Below, piece by piece: positions 33,306-41,907 of a stretch of DNA of 60,430 nucleotides (within the stretch, counting starts at the first letter, position 1; each line of letters starts with the position of its first letter). The notes beneath the pieces were generated by a model. That model was not told the origin of the DNA. It ran no database searches and saw only the letters and a list, made by a program, of their open reading frames with translations. The DNA comes from an uncultured Monoglobus sp. (GTDB lineage Bacteria; Bacillota; Clostridia; Monoglobales; Monoglobaceae). Where the stretch lies: NCBI GenBank assembly GCA_947585115.1, contig CANPWW010000005.1, positions 1 to 60,430 of the forward strand. The letters are read 5' to 3'. A program made the position numbers and the translations under genes.

Positions 33306-33337
33306 AAAAGCTCCCGAAATCGAATTCGGGAGCTTTT
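33306..33337. terminator. Bidirectional terminator between convergent genes
   Basis: AAAAGCTCCCGAA (33306-33318) and TTCGGGAGCTTTT (33325-33337) are exact reverse complements around ATCGAA. T and A tracts on both sides allow use by the SLH gene (plus) and the stalk protein gene (minus). Confidence 0.85.
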
Positions 33338-33353
33338 ATTATTGTTTAAAATT

Positions 33354-34148
33354 TTAATCTCCGTATATTCCGGCCCGGTCATTCACGACGAAATACCTGA
33401 GGTCCTCCTCTGTGAGCCTGAGCCTTCCGTAGGCGTCGCCTTTTATATAGCCCTTGTTGACCAGCTTTGTTACCGTGGGAACAGCCCAGTCGGGCATGTT
33501 GGCGTCGATATAATCATAGTATACCGTGGTGTCCGTCGTGGTATTCGCCGCCACCTGCTGAACGGGAATCTTATACTCGGTCGGCTTTGTAGCGGTGGGT
33601 CTCTGGTACTCGGCTATGCTCATGCCGTTTATCCAGATATTGACCGCCTTGTTCTCGCTTACATAGTACATGGTCGCGCCCAAAGCGGTAAGGTCGCCCA
33701 CATAAATAAAGGTGTAGCCCGTGATTCCGGAAAAGCCCTGGATCTGATACTCATAGTCGTTTATGTATACCTTGACATCGGAAGCGTACACGTCGCACTG
33801 CTTGGTGCCCAGCTGACTGTCCTTGGGCAGGTAAACCGGGATCGGGTTGGGATACATATTCGAGTTCCTGAATATGCGCAGCGTGCGGTTCACGCTGTCC
33901 CACAGCACATCGAATCCGTACTTGTTCAGATCCTCAACCGCCACCATAGGATATCCGTTGACGATCCAAGAGGGGATGGCGTAGTGGTTTATGTAGGTCA
34001 CAATATCGGTATACAGCGCCTGGCCCACATACTCGCCGGGTTTTTGTATAGCTCCGTAATCGGCCGAAACCGGGACCGCAAACAGCGAAACCAGCAAAAT
34101 GACGGCTATACAAATCGAAACAAGTCTTTTGGATACAATCTTTTTCAT
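33354..34148 (-). CDS. Secreted stalk-domain (copper amine oxidase N-terminal-like) protein with one SLH-like repeat
   Basis: The protein has 264 residues from ATG 34148 (AAAGGAGATGCGTTAT upstream; an earlier ATG overlaps the ribosome site). The signal peptide ends at PVSA-DY. Residues about 30-170 contain the alternating strands of the copper amine oxidase N-terminal domain: VNGYPMVAVEDLNKYGFDVLW, RTLRIFRNS, and YTFIYVGDLTALGATMYYVSENKAVNIWING. Residues about 200-264 (MPDWAVPTVTKLVNKGYIKG) look like a single, incomplete SLH repeat. These domains are non-enzymatic and typical of cell-wall associated Clostridia proteins. Function unknown. It has its own promoter (34217-34244). Confidence 0.75.
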   Translation of the reverse strand: MKKIVSKRLVSICIAVILLVSLFAVPVSADYGAIQKPGEYVGQALYTDIVTYINHYAIPSWIVNGYPMVAVEDLNKYGFDVLWDSVNRTLRIFRNSNMYPNPIPVYLPKDSQLGTKQCDVYASDVKVYINDYEYQIQGFSGITGYTFIYVGDLTALGATMYYVSENKAVNIWINGMSIAEYQRPTATKPTEYKIPVQQVAANTTTDTTVYYDYIDANMPDWAVPTVTKLVNKGYIKGDAYGRLRLTEEDLRYFVVNDRAGIYGD

Positions 34149-34216
34149 ATAACGCATCTCCTTTCACAGTTTTATATGCAAAGACGTATCGCCTTTTATC
34201 AGCGTTTTTTTATGTC

Positions 34217-34244
34217 TCTATAGTATTAGACGACATTTTTTCAA
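34217..34244 (-). promoter_or_regulatory. Probable promoter of the stalk-domain gene
   Basis: On the minus strand TTGAAA (34239-34244), 16 bases, TATAGA (34217-34222), giving a leader of about 60 nt. The rest of 34149-34347 is very AT-rich and holds no gene. Confidence 0.5.
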
Positions 34245-34347
34245 AAAAGTTGCATTTGTTTTTCAATTTGTTTAAATATTATACATAATATATTATATCA
34301 AATATTTTTAAAAATGCAAGTGTTTTTTTAAATCTTTTAAAATATCT

Positions 34348-36009
34348 TTATCTCATGACGACGGTTATGTTTGTCGCGCCCAGCCGTATCTGCGTGAACG
34401 CCTCGCAGCCCTGCTCTATATCCGACGCGTCGCCGACGTAAAGCCTGCGGCTGTTTTTGTTATAGACATAGACCGAGCCCGCGGCCGGCACCGTTCTTAA
34501 AATATTCTCTCCTCCCGCCGACAGCAGGAACTTGTCAGCGAATTTATGCTCGACCGTGCCGAAGGCGGTGTACAGCTCGCTGTAATACTGCTCGGCCGTG
34601 AGCGCTCCGTAGTCGCCCAGATTTTTCTCGTAGTGAGCGCCCTGCTCTATAACGTCACGGGTCAGCAGCATGCGGAAGGCGGAGCACACTCCGTCGCGCT
34701 CCGAGAACTGCATGACCTCGCCGGCGCTGAACGGGTTTTCGCCGTTTTGGGTCGACCTCTCGGCGTAGCCCGATATCCACGAGCCCGTCCTGTCGGCGGC
34801 GCCCTCGCTGCCGAACCTGATCTCGCGCTTCTCGCCGTTTACGTAGGCTGTCAGGCTGAGCTGCTCGGTGCCGTCCTCGGCTATGAATCTGCCCGCGCTC
34901 TCGATAACGCAGACCGGGCTGTAGTTATAAACCGAGCCGCTGTCGTCGGCGCTCTTTATCACCACCGCGCCCGCCTTGTACTCATCGCTCAGATCGAATA
35001 TCTGAACGTTATAGGCGGTGTCGGACAGCAGATCGGCCTTTCCTCCCACTCTGTACTTGGTTATGTCCGAGGCGTCGCTTGGGACCGTGAAGACCTTGGT
35101 TGACGGGTCCAGCTGGTACTTGGACGCGAACACGCTCAGACTGTCGTAATACTTCGCGGATTCCGAAACGTAATTTCTGGCGAATCTGTTCTGATCGGGC
35201 ACGCCGTTTATGTCGTCGGCCGTTTGGAGCTCGCCTATCGAGCCGTCGGCCTTCACTGTGAACTTGACAAGTTGGGGCCGAAGCTCCGCGAATTTGTCAA
35301 GCGAGAACCTCTCGCCGTTTAGGATCGACGAGCCCTTTGCGCTCAGCGTCTCGGCCTTGCCGCTCTCGGTCACCACCTGCAGCAGGACCGCGTCCGAGAA
35401 CGGGTCTCCCGACAGATCGACCGACTTCAGATAGCCGTATCTCATTGCCGATGCCGACTCGGATGTATCGGCGATATTGCCGTTTATGTCAAGATAGGCG
35501 GTGATCTCTCCGCCCGACGCACTCAGCCCGCGGCCGCTGTTTTTGAAATACTCCGACAGGGCGTAGCTCTCGCCGCCGATAATATACTCGTTTTCCGCTC
35601 GGTTCACCATAGTCACCTCGCCTACGGCGGTGTCGAGCGAAATTCTTATATCCGCGATTTTTCCGTCGGGGCTTTTGGCGACATTCACGACCTGACCGCG
35701 GCTCAGCGTAAAGTCGGGGTCATACTCGATTTTTTCGCCGTCTCGGCTCAGCATTATCTTGTCCGCCTCGTCAAGACGCAGATTTACCGCGCCCATATTC
35801 TTATCGCTTATCACGCCGCCGAGACGCGCGGAGCCGCTCGGTATATACGTGTCAAAATCATATATCAGAACATAGTCGGCGCTGCCGCCGCGGTTTGAAA
35901 TGATCCTCATAAAGCCGCATTTAAAAGGCAGCTTTCCGTCGTCCAAAAGGCTCGCTCGGGTCAGATATTGATAATTATATATTATCTTCGCGTCGCCGCT
36001 GATCGGCAC
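34348..36009 (-). CDS. C-terminal part of an SLH surface protein separated by an in-frame TGA
   Basis: This frame of 553 codons from GTG 36009 has no signal peptide, no clear ribosome site and begins abruptly in PISGDAKIIYNYQYLT. It is in the same frame as the upstream SLH gene; only TGA at 36046-36048 and twelve sense codons (reading AIYCEERGAERR) separate the two. Read through, the product would be about 1030 residues. The part itself is made of repeated small beta modules (GQVVNVAKSPDGKIADIRI, GYLKSVDLSGDPFSDAVLLQV, NNSRRLYVGD-like turns) of unknown family. It could be a pseudogene fragment, a readthrough product or a sequencing error. If translated separately it would stay in the cytoplasm, which makes little sense. 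Confidence 0.6.
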   Translation of the reverse strand: MPISGDAKIIYNYQYLTRASLLDDGKLPFKCGFMRIISNRGGSADYVLIYDFDTYIPSGSARLGGVISDKNMGAVNLRLDEADKIMLSRDGEKIEYDPDFTLSRGQVVNVAKSPDGKIADIRISLDTAVGEVTMVNRAENEYIIGGESYALSEYFKNSGRGLSASGGEITAYLDINGNIADTSESASAMRYGYLKSVDLSGDPFSDAVLLQVVTESGKAETLSAKGSSILNGERFSLDKFAELRPQLVKFTVKADGSIGELQTADDINGVPDQNRFARNYVSESAKYYDSLSVFASKYQLDPSTKVFTVPSDASDITKYRVGGKADLLSDTAYNVQIFDLSDEYKAGAVVIKSADDSGSVYNYSPVCVIESAGRFIAEDGTEQLSLTAYVNGEKREIRFGSEGAADRTGSWISGYAERSTQNGENPFSAGEVMQFSERDGVCSAFRMLLTRDVIEQGAHYEKNLGDYGALTAEQYYSELYTAFGTVEHKFADKFLLSAGGENILRTVPAAGSVYVYNKNSRRLYVGDASDIEQGCEAFTQIRLGATNITVVMR

Positions 36010-36045
36010 CCGCCGCTCGGCTCCGCGTTCCTCGCAGTATATCGC

Positions 36046-37443
36046 TCAGTTTTCGAATCTGTCGTAATCATTATAATCTATATCGGTCACGGTGGTTCCG
36101 TTTCCCTTTTCGAAATACACCGCGGCATATCCATTGCCGTTATTTTTAAGATACGCCGTGCCGCGCATACCGAGATAGGGGAGCATATCAAAACCGCCGA
36201 GATCATAGATCTCTCCGCCGATCATAAAGCGCGAGCCGCTTGTGTTGCTTTCGGCATACACGCCCGCTCCGCCCACGTCGGTCACCTCTCCAACGCGGGT
36301 TATGATGTCGTGGTAGCGGCTGAGTATCGTCTCTTCGCCGTAGCTGTAAACATTGTTTCCGCCGTAGGTGTTCTGCGCCACGACCGGCACATCGAGGGCG
36401 TTGTCCATCAGCACGGCCGCCTCGCCGCGTATCAGCGGTTCCCCGTAATTCTCGCCGAGGCCGCCGAGCAGCGACAGCCTCGAGGCCTCGCGCAGAAATC
36501 CCTCGGGATAGCCGCCGCGGTCAAGCGCCGACGCGGTATATCCCAGCGACGATACCATGATCTTGAGCGCGTCTTGAAGCGTGATATTATCCTCGGGACT
36601 GAAATTTCCGTTCTCGTCGCCGTTCACAACGCCCAGCGAATAGAGCGCGTATATCGCGCCCGTGCCCCAGTAATCGGGAGCGACGTCCGAGAATATCTTC
36701 TTATATCCGCTCGGGTCCACGGTCTCGCCGATAGCCAGCAGCCTTGACACCATCGCGCTGAACTCGGCGCGGGTTATCGTGCCCTCGGGGTTAAACTCGG
36801 TCGCGCTGTAGCCGCTGATGAGGCCCAGGTTCTTGAGCTTGGCGGTGGAGCCGTAATACTCCGTGCCGACGCAGTCGGCGAATCCGATGTCGTCGGCGAC
36901 GCGGCTTTTGAGCTCCACGCTCTCTATGCAGGGCGACCAGGGCGTTCCTCCCACGTTGCCGAAGGTCACTCTGATCTTCGCCGCGTCCTCGGGCAGCTTT
37001 TTAAGGCTGTAGTGAACGGGTATCCACTTGCCCGAAACCGAGTCCTCTGTTATTATCGGATTGAATTTTTTGTAGCTTTCGCCGTCCGAGGAATACTCGA
37101 ATGTGAAGTGGGATATCGTCTCGTTCGGCGCGTAGGCCGTGTGGAACACAAGATAACCGTTTTGCGGCGCGTCGTACTCTATCCACTCCGCCTCGGAGGT
37201 CACTCTTATCAGGTGGGTGTCGTCGCCGCTGAACGCGTACTTGTTTTCCTCGGTGACTATGTCTATCGCCAGTCCCTCGCTGTGGGCGGCCGCCACCGAA
37301 AAGTCCGCCAGATCGTCGAACATGACAAAATCGGACGATGCGCTCTCCTCGTCCGCCGCGATACTGAGCCGCGGAACCAGAAGCAGGGCCGCCAGGACCG
37401 CCGCGGTTATTATTCTTATGTATTTTTTTGATTTAAATCCCAT
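36046..37443 (-). CDS. SLH protein with sugar-binding-like N-terminus (N-terminal part of a split gene)
   Basis: From ATG 37443 (GGGAG 9 bases upstream) the frame codes 465 residues. A signal peptide (ITAAVLAALLLVPRLSIA-AD) is followed by a jelly-roll-like domain (about 30-165; GKWIPVHYSLKKLPEDAAKIRV, then GTPWSPCIESVEL). SLH repeats follow: YGSTAKLKNLGLISGYSATEF..NPEGTITRAEF, WGTGAIYALYSLGVVNGDENG..NFSPEDNITLQDA, and a degenerate third. After about residue 370 a beta region starts and is cut by TGA at 36046-36048. The next gene continues in the same frame. It is placed directly after nrdG and probably belongs to the operon beginning at 40352. Confidence 0.75.
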   Translation of the reverse strand: MGFKSKKYIRIITAAVLAALLLVPRLSIAADEESASSDFVMFDDLADFSVAAAHSEGLAIDIVTEENKYAFSGDDTHLIRVTSEAEWIEYDAPQNGYLVFHTAYAPNETISHFTFEYSSDGESYKKFNPIITEDSVSGKWIPVHYSLKKLPEDAAKIRVTFGNVGGTPWSPCIESVELKSRVADDIGFADCVGTEYYGSTAKLKNLGLISGYSATEFNPEGTITRAEFSAMVSRLLAIGETVDPSGYKKIFSDVAPDYWGTGAIYALYSLGVVNGDENGNFSPEDNITLQDALKIMVSSLGYTASALDRGGYPEGFLREASRLSLLGGLGENYGEPLIRGEAAVLMDNALDVPVVAQNTYGGNNVYSYGEETILSRYHDIITRVGEVTDVGGAGVYAESNTSGSRFMIGGEIYDLGGFDMLPYLGMRGTAYLKNNGNGYAAVYFEKGNGTTVTDIDYNDYDRFEN

Positions 37444-37459
37444 AATATCCATTCTCCCG

Positions 37460-37969
37460 TTATTCAAAAGTATGCACGGTTTTTCCGCCGTCCTTCATGG
37501 TTTTTTTAAGGTCGATCATGCGCTGGTTCCTGCTGCTGCGGAACCTTGTCAAGAGGCTCCGCTCGCTCATTACGAACCTGCCGTCGATCAGCACGTCCGC
37601 AATATTCAAAAGCCGCAGGATATCGCCGTTCTCGCGGCTCATTTCCAAAAGCTGCTCGAAAGTATAGCCCGAGTAGACCGTCACATTTTTGCCGATCTCA
37701 ACTATTTTCTCGCCTAAGTCCGCCAGCGGCCCCGGCTGGCAGAACGGCTCGCCGCCCGAAAACGTTATGCCGCTGAGCAGCGGATTCTTTTTGAACTCAT
37801 TAAATATATTCCCGATGTCCTCATATGTGCCGCCCGAGAAATCGTGGGTCTCGGGGTTGTGACAGCCAGGGCAGTGATGGGGGCAGCCCTGAACGAACAG
37901 CACGTATCTTATGCCATCGCCGTCGGTTATCGACTCGGGGACGATCCCCGCAATTTTAAGCTTACTCAT
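37460..37969 (-). CDS. nrdG: Anaerobic ribonucleotide reductase activating protein
   Basis: This radical SAM enzyme makes the glycyl radical of the class III ribonucleotide reductase NrdD. The 169-residue product has the expected size. It shows CPHHCPGC (about 29-36), the C-x3-C-x2-C ligands of the 4Fe-4S cluster, the SITDGDGIRYVLFVQG lead-in typical of NrdG, and TFSGGEP (about 69-75) for SAM binding. NrdD is not in the window. The gene overlaps the 3' end of the cohesin-SLH-dockerin gene by 8 bases and stops 16 bases before the start of the split SLH gene; an odd place for a housekeeping activase. Confidence 0.92.
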   Translation of the reverse strand: MSKLKIAGIVPESITDGDGIRYVLFVQGCPHHCPGCHNPETHDFSGGTYEDIGNIFNEFKKNPLLSGITFSGGEPFCQPGPLADLGEKIVEIGKNVTVYSGYTFEQLLEMSRENGDILRLLNIADVLIDGRFVMSERSLLTRFRSSRNQRMIDLKKTMKDGGKTVHTFE

Positions 37970-40352
37970 TATTATCAGCCGCCTTTTTTGATATATACGC
38001 GATGTCGATCACGCTGATCTTTTCGTCTCGGTTTATGTCGGCGTCTCTCGCGTCACGCCAGTCGGCCCCGGCCGAAGTCTCTCCGTACCGCGCCGCGGCT
38101 ATCACCGCGTCATCGCGGCTCACCTCTCCGTCAAGATTAAGATCGCCCAAAAGCGCCGCCGTGAGTTTCACTTTAAGCTCCGCAAAAAAAACTCCCGACT
38201 CGGCATAGAGCGTGAACTCCGCGCCGTCCTTCATATCGCTGCCGATCGTTATCGTTCCGTCCTCTGAGATCGAGAGACCCTCTATATCGCTTTCCTTTAC
38301 CGAAAGCTTCACATCGCCGGGGTAGATCTCGCCGATCTGGTCGATAAGATTCGCGGAATATTTATATTCGGCACTGTCGTACATGGGTATGATCGGCCGC
38401 GTCTCGCCGCTTATTTCTATGCCGACGGCGCGCGCCTTTCCGAGCTGCGCCGAAACGCGCGAAACCAGCGGCGTCCAGCTGTTGACCGTCTCGGGATATA
38501 TGATCTTGATATAGGGGCTGTCGTCGCCGGTGTCTATCGTGTAGACCGCGCGCGTCCACTTGCCCTCGGCCTCAAGATACGAGCAGGACGCCTCGGCGGC
38601 GATCCAGTTCTCATTGTCCTTTGAGGTCTCAAAGCTCATATCGCGCAGGGGCTCGCCCGCGTAGAAATACGACTCGACGCGGACCTTCTCGGCGTAGGGT
38701 ATCCTGTAGGCGATATACGCGCCGCCCGCGGCGGGACGCTGGAACGTGGTGAAATCGTCGTAAAACGCGCCGCGGCTGCCGTCGTCGGGCACCTCATAGG
38801 CGTAGATGTTTTCATAGGAGCAAAGCTCGTCAAGGCCCGCGCAGTCAAAGTCCGCGTCCTCGCGGAAGGTCTCATCGGGCTGCTCGGTCTGAGCCGGCGG
38901 CTCGGTCGAAACAGGCTGCTCGCTCTCGGTCGGTTCCTCGGTCGGCCCGGCCGTCTCGCTCGGTTCCTCGGTTTGATTCGGGGTCTCGCTTTGAACCGGG
39001 GTATTATCACCGCCCGGCTCGGTTGAACTTTCAGGCTCGGCTGACGACTCGGCCTCCTCCGCCTTTATCATTCTGTCCGCCTTAGGTTCAAGCGGCGCCT
39101 CGGACCCGCTCGGAGCTTCCGAGGGCTCGGGCTCAAGCGCGCCGAGCAGGTTGACTATCATCTGCGCGGTCTCGGCGCGGCTCAGACTGTCAGCGGGGCG
39201 GAAATTTCCGTCGTCGTCGCCGTTTATGATCCCCGCGGTGTAGAGCTTGTCCACATAGCCCACGAATATTTCCTGTATATCGCTCTCGTCTCCGAAGTTT
39301 ATATTGAGCCTCGTCTCTTTGAGCGGCAGCTCAAGCGCGTCTGCGGCGCGGCAGATTATCGCGGCCGCCTCCTCTCGGGTTATGCCGCTGTCGGGCCTGA
39401 AATTTCCGTCCTCATATCCGTTCACAATTTTCAGGTCGGCCGCCGCCGCGATATAAGGCGCGTGCCAGTCCTCCGCCGAAACGTCGCCGAATTCGCTTTT
39501 CGGCTCGGCCGGCGGCTCTATTCCCAGCGCCGCGGTCGCGAACTTGCAGAACTCGGCGCGGTTTACCCTGTCTCCCGGGTGGAAGCCGCCGTCGTCATAG
39601 CCCGCGGCGACGCCCAGGGCGCGCAGCTTTTCTATGGCGGGCTTTGCCCACTCGAAACCCGAAAGGTCGTTAAATACCTCGGGCGCAACGACAGGCTCGG
39701 CCATATCGCTCGGCTCAAGGTTCTGAGACGAGGCGGTCACGGTGTTGGATCCGCCTCCCACGGAAAATGTTCCCCCGCTCGAAAAGCCGCCGGAATATCC
39801 TCCGCCTCCGCCGCCCGAGCCTCCGCCCGACGGCGCGTTTGACTTGATATTTATTGTCACGCTGCCGCTTATATTATTAAATTCCTCATATCCCATATCG
39901 GAATTCACAACGGCGCCGCTTTTGAGCCTCACCGAAGCGTTTCCCGCACGGCGGGCTTTGAACTTGAGCGTCGCGAGAATTTTTTTCGCGCCGCTTTTCT
40001 CGCTCGTTTTGGAAAAGGCCAGCTTGACCCTGCCGCCGTCCTCGACCGCGGCGGACACGCTTTCGCCGTCGATACCGCCGTCGGCGCCCGTGTATGTAAG
40101 ATAATCGTCGTCGTACTCAATTTCAAACTCGTATCCCCACAGCTCGTCGGCTTTGCCCGAGGCCAGCTCCACACGCGCGTAGGCCTCATCGCCGACGGAT
40201 ATGCTTGAAACGGGATTCGTCAAAGATAGTTCTACGCCCGTGTCCGCCGCGTAAGGCAGCTTGATCTCGGCCGCATTCGCCGCCGAAAACAGCATTGCCG
40301 ACGACAGCGCCGCCGCGAAAAATCTTTTTAGTGTCTTTGTTTTGTTTTTCAT
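37962..40352 (-). CDS. Cohesin-SLH-dockerin surface protein
   Basis: The protein has 796 residues with a signal peptide (FFAAALSSAMLFSAANA). A cohesin domain lies at about 30-175 (SISVGDEAYARVELASG, GYEFEIEYDDDYLTYTG). A Gly/Ser linker leads to three SLH repeats (about 235-405; GVAAGYDDGGFHPGDRVNRAEF, KIVNGYEDGNFRPDSGITREEA, GIINGDDDGNFRPADSLSRAET). Then come a long Glu/Pro/Ser/Thr linker (about 410-505), a sugar-binding-like domain (about 510-660), and a dockerin at the end with two calcium loops, DLNLDGEVSRDD and DADINRDEKISV. It can in principle hold a dockerin enzyme, bind cell wall polymer and dock itself. It is first of the operon with nrdG and the split SLH gene. No clear promoter was found in the 71 bases upstream. 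Confidence 0.82.
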   Translation of the reverse strand: MKNKTKTLKRFFAAALSSAMLFSAANAAEIKLPYAADTGVELSLTNPVSSISVGDEAYARVELASGKADELWGYEFEIEYDDDYLTYTGADGGIDGESVSAAVEDGGRVKLAFSKTSEKSGAKKILATLKFKARRAGNASVRLKSGAVVNSDMGYEEFNNISGSVTINIKSNAPSGGGSGGGGGGYSGGFSSGGTFSVGGGSNTVTASSQNLEPSDMAEPVVAPEVFNDLSGFEWAKPAIEKLRALGVAAGYDDGGFHPGDRVNRAEFCKFATAALGIEPPAEPKSEFGDVSAEDWHAPYIAAAADLKIVNGYEDGNFRPDSGITREEAAAIICRAADALELPLKETRLNINFGDESDIQEIFVGYVDKLYTAGIINGDDDGNFRPADSLSRAETAQMIVNLLGALEPEPSEAPSGSEAPLEPKADRMIKAEEAESSAEPESSTEPGGDNTPVQSETPNQTEEPSETAGPTEEPTESEQPVSTEPPAQTEQPDETFREDADFDCAGLDELCSYENIYAYEVPDDGSRGAFYDDFTTFQRPAAGGAYIAYRIPYAEKVRVESYFYAGEPLRDMSFETSKDNENWIAAEASCSYLEAEGKWTRAVYTIDTGDDSPYIKIIYPETVNSWTPLVSRVSAQLGKARAVGIEISGETRPIIPMYDSAEYKYSANLIDQIGEIYPGDVKLSVKESDIEGLSISEDGTITIGSDMKDGAEFTLYAESGVFFAELKVKLTAALLGDLNLDGEVSRDDAVIAAARYGETSAGADWRDARDADINRDEKISVIDIAYISKKAADNNE

Positions 40353-40423
40353 AAGAATTTCTCACCTCTCAATATATGCCGAGCAAGGCGGAATCACTTC
40401 CGCCCCGCCTTTTTACGTCTTTA

Positions 40424-41827
40424 TTATCTTTCAAAAAATGCCTTGTATGCCTTATACGCCATGTAAATGTCCAGCTTTCCCGCGGTCTCGTAGGGCGAGT
40501 GCATTGAGAGCAGAGGCACTCCCACGTCCACCACCTCAATATCAAGGTTCGCCACAAAGCCGGCTATCGTTCCGCCGCCTCCGCCGTCCACCTTGCCGAG
40601 CTCCGCGATCTGCCACTTGACATCCGCGTCGTTGAATATTTTTCTGAGCTTCGCCATAAGCTCGGCATTGGCGTCGCTGGCTCCGCTCTTTCCGCCCGAG
40701 CCGCTGTATTTCATAACGCCTATGCCGCCGTTTATCACGGGGATATTGTTTTTCTCCACAGTGTCGGGGAAGCCCGGGTCAAACGCCGCGCACACGTCGG
40801 CCGAGAGGCACACCGAATTCGAGACAGTCTCGCGGAGTTTCAGGTCGCTGTAATCCTCGACGCGTTTGTCAACGATCTTCGCCATTGTGTTTTCGAAATA
40901 TCTTGAGCGCATTCCCGTGTTGCCGACACTGCCGATCTCCTCCTTGTCGACCAGCAGGCACACCGCGGTGTAAGCCGGGCGCTTGAGCGCCGCGACCGCC
41001 CTCATGGCGCCGAACGCGCACACCCTGTCGTCATGGCCGTAGGCCGCGACCATCGAGCGGTCAAAGCCCAGATCCTTCGCCTTGTATGCCGGGACCGCCT
41101 CGATCTCGGAACTTATAAAATCCTCCTCGCGTATATCGTATTTGTCGTGGAGCAGATTCAGAATATTGTATTTCACCTTTTCTTTTGTCTCGTCGTCTTT
41201 GATATCGCCCGAATATTCGGCGTTGCCCAGGATTATATTTAGGCTCTCGCCGGGTATGGCCTCGGCCAGCTTTTTCTGCATCTGTTCCTTCGCCAGGTGC
41301 GGCAGAAGATCGGTCACCATAAACGTCGGATCGTCGTCCTTTTCGCCCACGCTTATCTTTATCTGGGTGCCGTCCTCTAAGGTTGCCACGCCGTGGAGCG
41401 CCAGAGGAACGGTCGTCCACTGGTATTTTTTTATGCCGCCGTAGTAGTGGGTCTTGAAGTAGGCGAAGTGGCCGTCCTCGTAAAGCGGGTTGGGCTTTAA
41501 GTCAAGTCTGGGCGAGTCGATATGCGCGCCCACGATCGAAACGCCCTCGGTGATGTCCTCGCGTCCGATGACCGCCGCCAGAACGCCCTTGCCGCGATTT
41601 ATCGTGTAAACGCGGTCGCCAGGCTTTAATTTGTCCGCCGCGTCGAGGGGCTTAAAGCCGTTTTCCTCCAGATATTTCTGCGCCTCGTGAGCAAACTCGC
41701 GCTCAGTCTTGGCGCGGTCAAGAAAGCTCTTGTAGTCCTCGCAGTAGGCGTTCATCGTCTTGGTCTCCGCCTTGCCGAGCTCCGAGAGCTTGTTATCGTT
41801 GTTTTTGTTAAGTAAACCTTTTGCCAT
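40424..41827 (-). CDS. M18 family metalloaminopeptidase
   Basis: The product has 467 residues, the usual length of M18 enzymes. All zinc ligands and catalytic residues are visible: GAHIDSPRLDL (His, Asp), YGHDDRVCAF (bridging Asp), DKEEIGSVG (catalytic Glu and ligand Glu), SADVCAAFDP (Asp) and SMHSPYETAG (His). M18 peptidases are cytosolic and trim acidic or neutral N-terminal residues in peptide turnover. ATG 41827 is chosen with GGGGGAAATAT upstream. It is followed by the surface-protein operon and preceded by a repeat tract. Confidence 0.92.
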   Translation of the reverse strand: MAKGLLNKNNDNKLSELGKAETKTMNAYCEDYKSFLDRAKTEREFAHEAQKYLEENGFKPLDAADKLKPGDRVYTINRGKGVLAAVIGREDITEGVSIVGAHIDSPRLDLKPNPLYEDGHFAYFKTHYYGGIKKYQWTTVPLALHGVATLEDGTQIKISVGEKDDDPTFMVTDLLPHLAKEQMQKKLAEAIPGESLNIILGNAEYSGDIKDDETKEKVKYNILNLLHDKYDIREEDFISSEIEAVPAYKAKDLGFDRSMVAAYGHDDRVCAFGAMRAVAALKRPAYTAVCLLVDKEEIGSVGNTGMRSRYFENTMAKIVDKRVEDYSDLKLRETVSNSVCLSADVCAAFDPGFPDTVEKNNIPVINGGIGVMKYSGSGGKSGASDANAELMAKLRKIFNDADVKWQIAELGKVDGGGGGTIAGFVANLDIEVVDVGVPLLSMHSPYETAGKLDIYMAYKAYKAFFER

Positions 41828-41854
41828 TATATTTCCCCCTATTCTCTCTATCTT

Positions 41855-41907
41855 TCTAATCACTATTCGCTAATCACTAATCACTATGTTCGCTAATCGC
41901 TACGTTC
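41855..41907. repeat. AGYGATTAG repeat tract (no palindromic module)
   Basis: On the minus strand the tract reads ACGTAGCGATTAGCGAACATAGTGATTAG and continues with two more AGTGATTAG copies. It is the simplest copy of the family. Its first bases encode the last codons and the TAG stop of the lytic transglycosylase gene (GAA CGT AGC GAT TAG). Confidence 0.7.

Noticed and set aside
36046-36048. Selenocysteine at the in-frame TGA of the split SLH gene
   Set aside because: Only a small stem follows, the protein is a structural surface protein with no redox motif, and no selenocysteine machinery is in view. A mutation or read error is simpler.
36046-36048. Alternative genetic code with TGA as a sense codon
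   Set aside because: TGA is used as a normal stop elsewhere in the window, for example in the toxin, the SLH glycosidase and the MATE-adjacent reductase genes.
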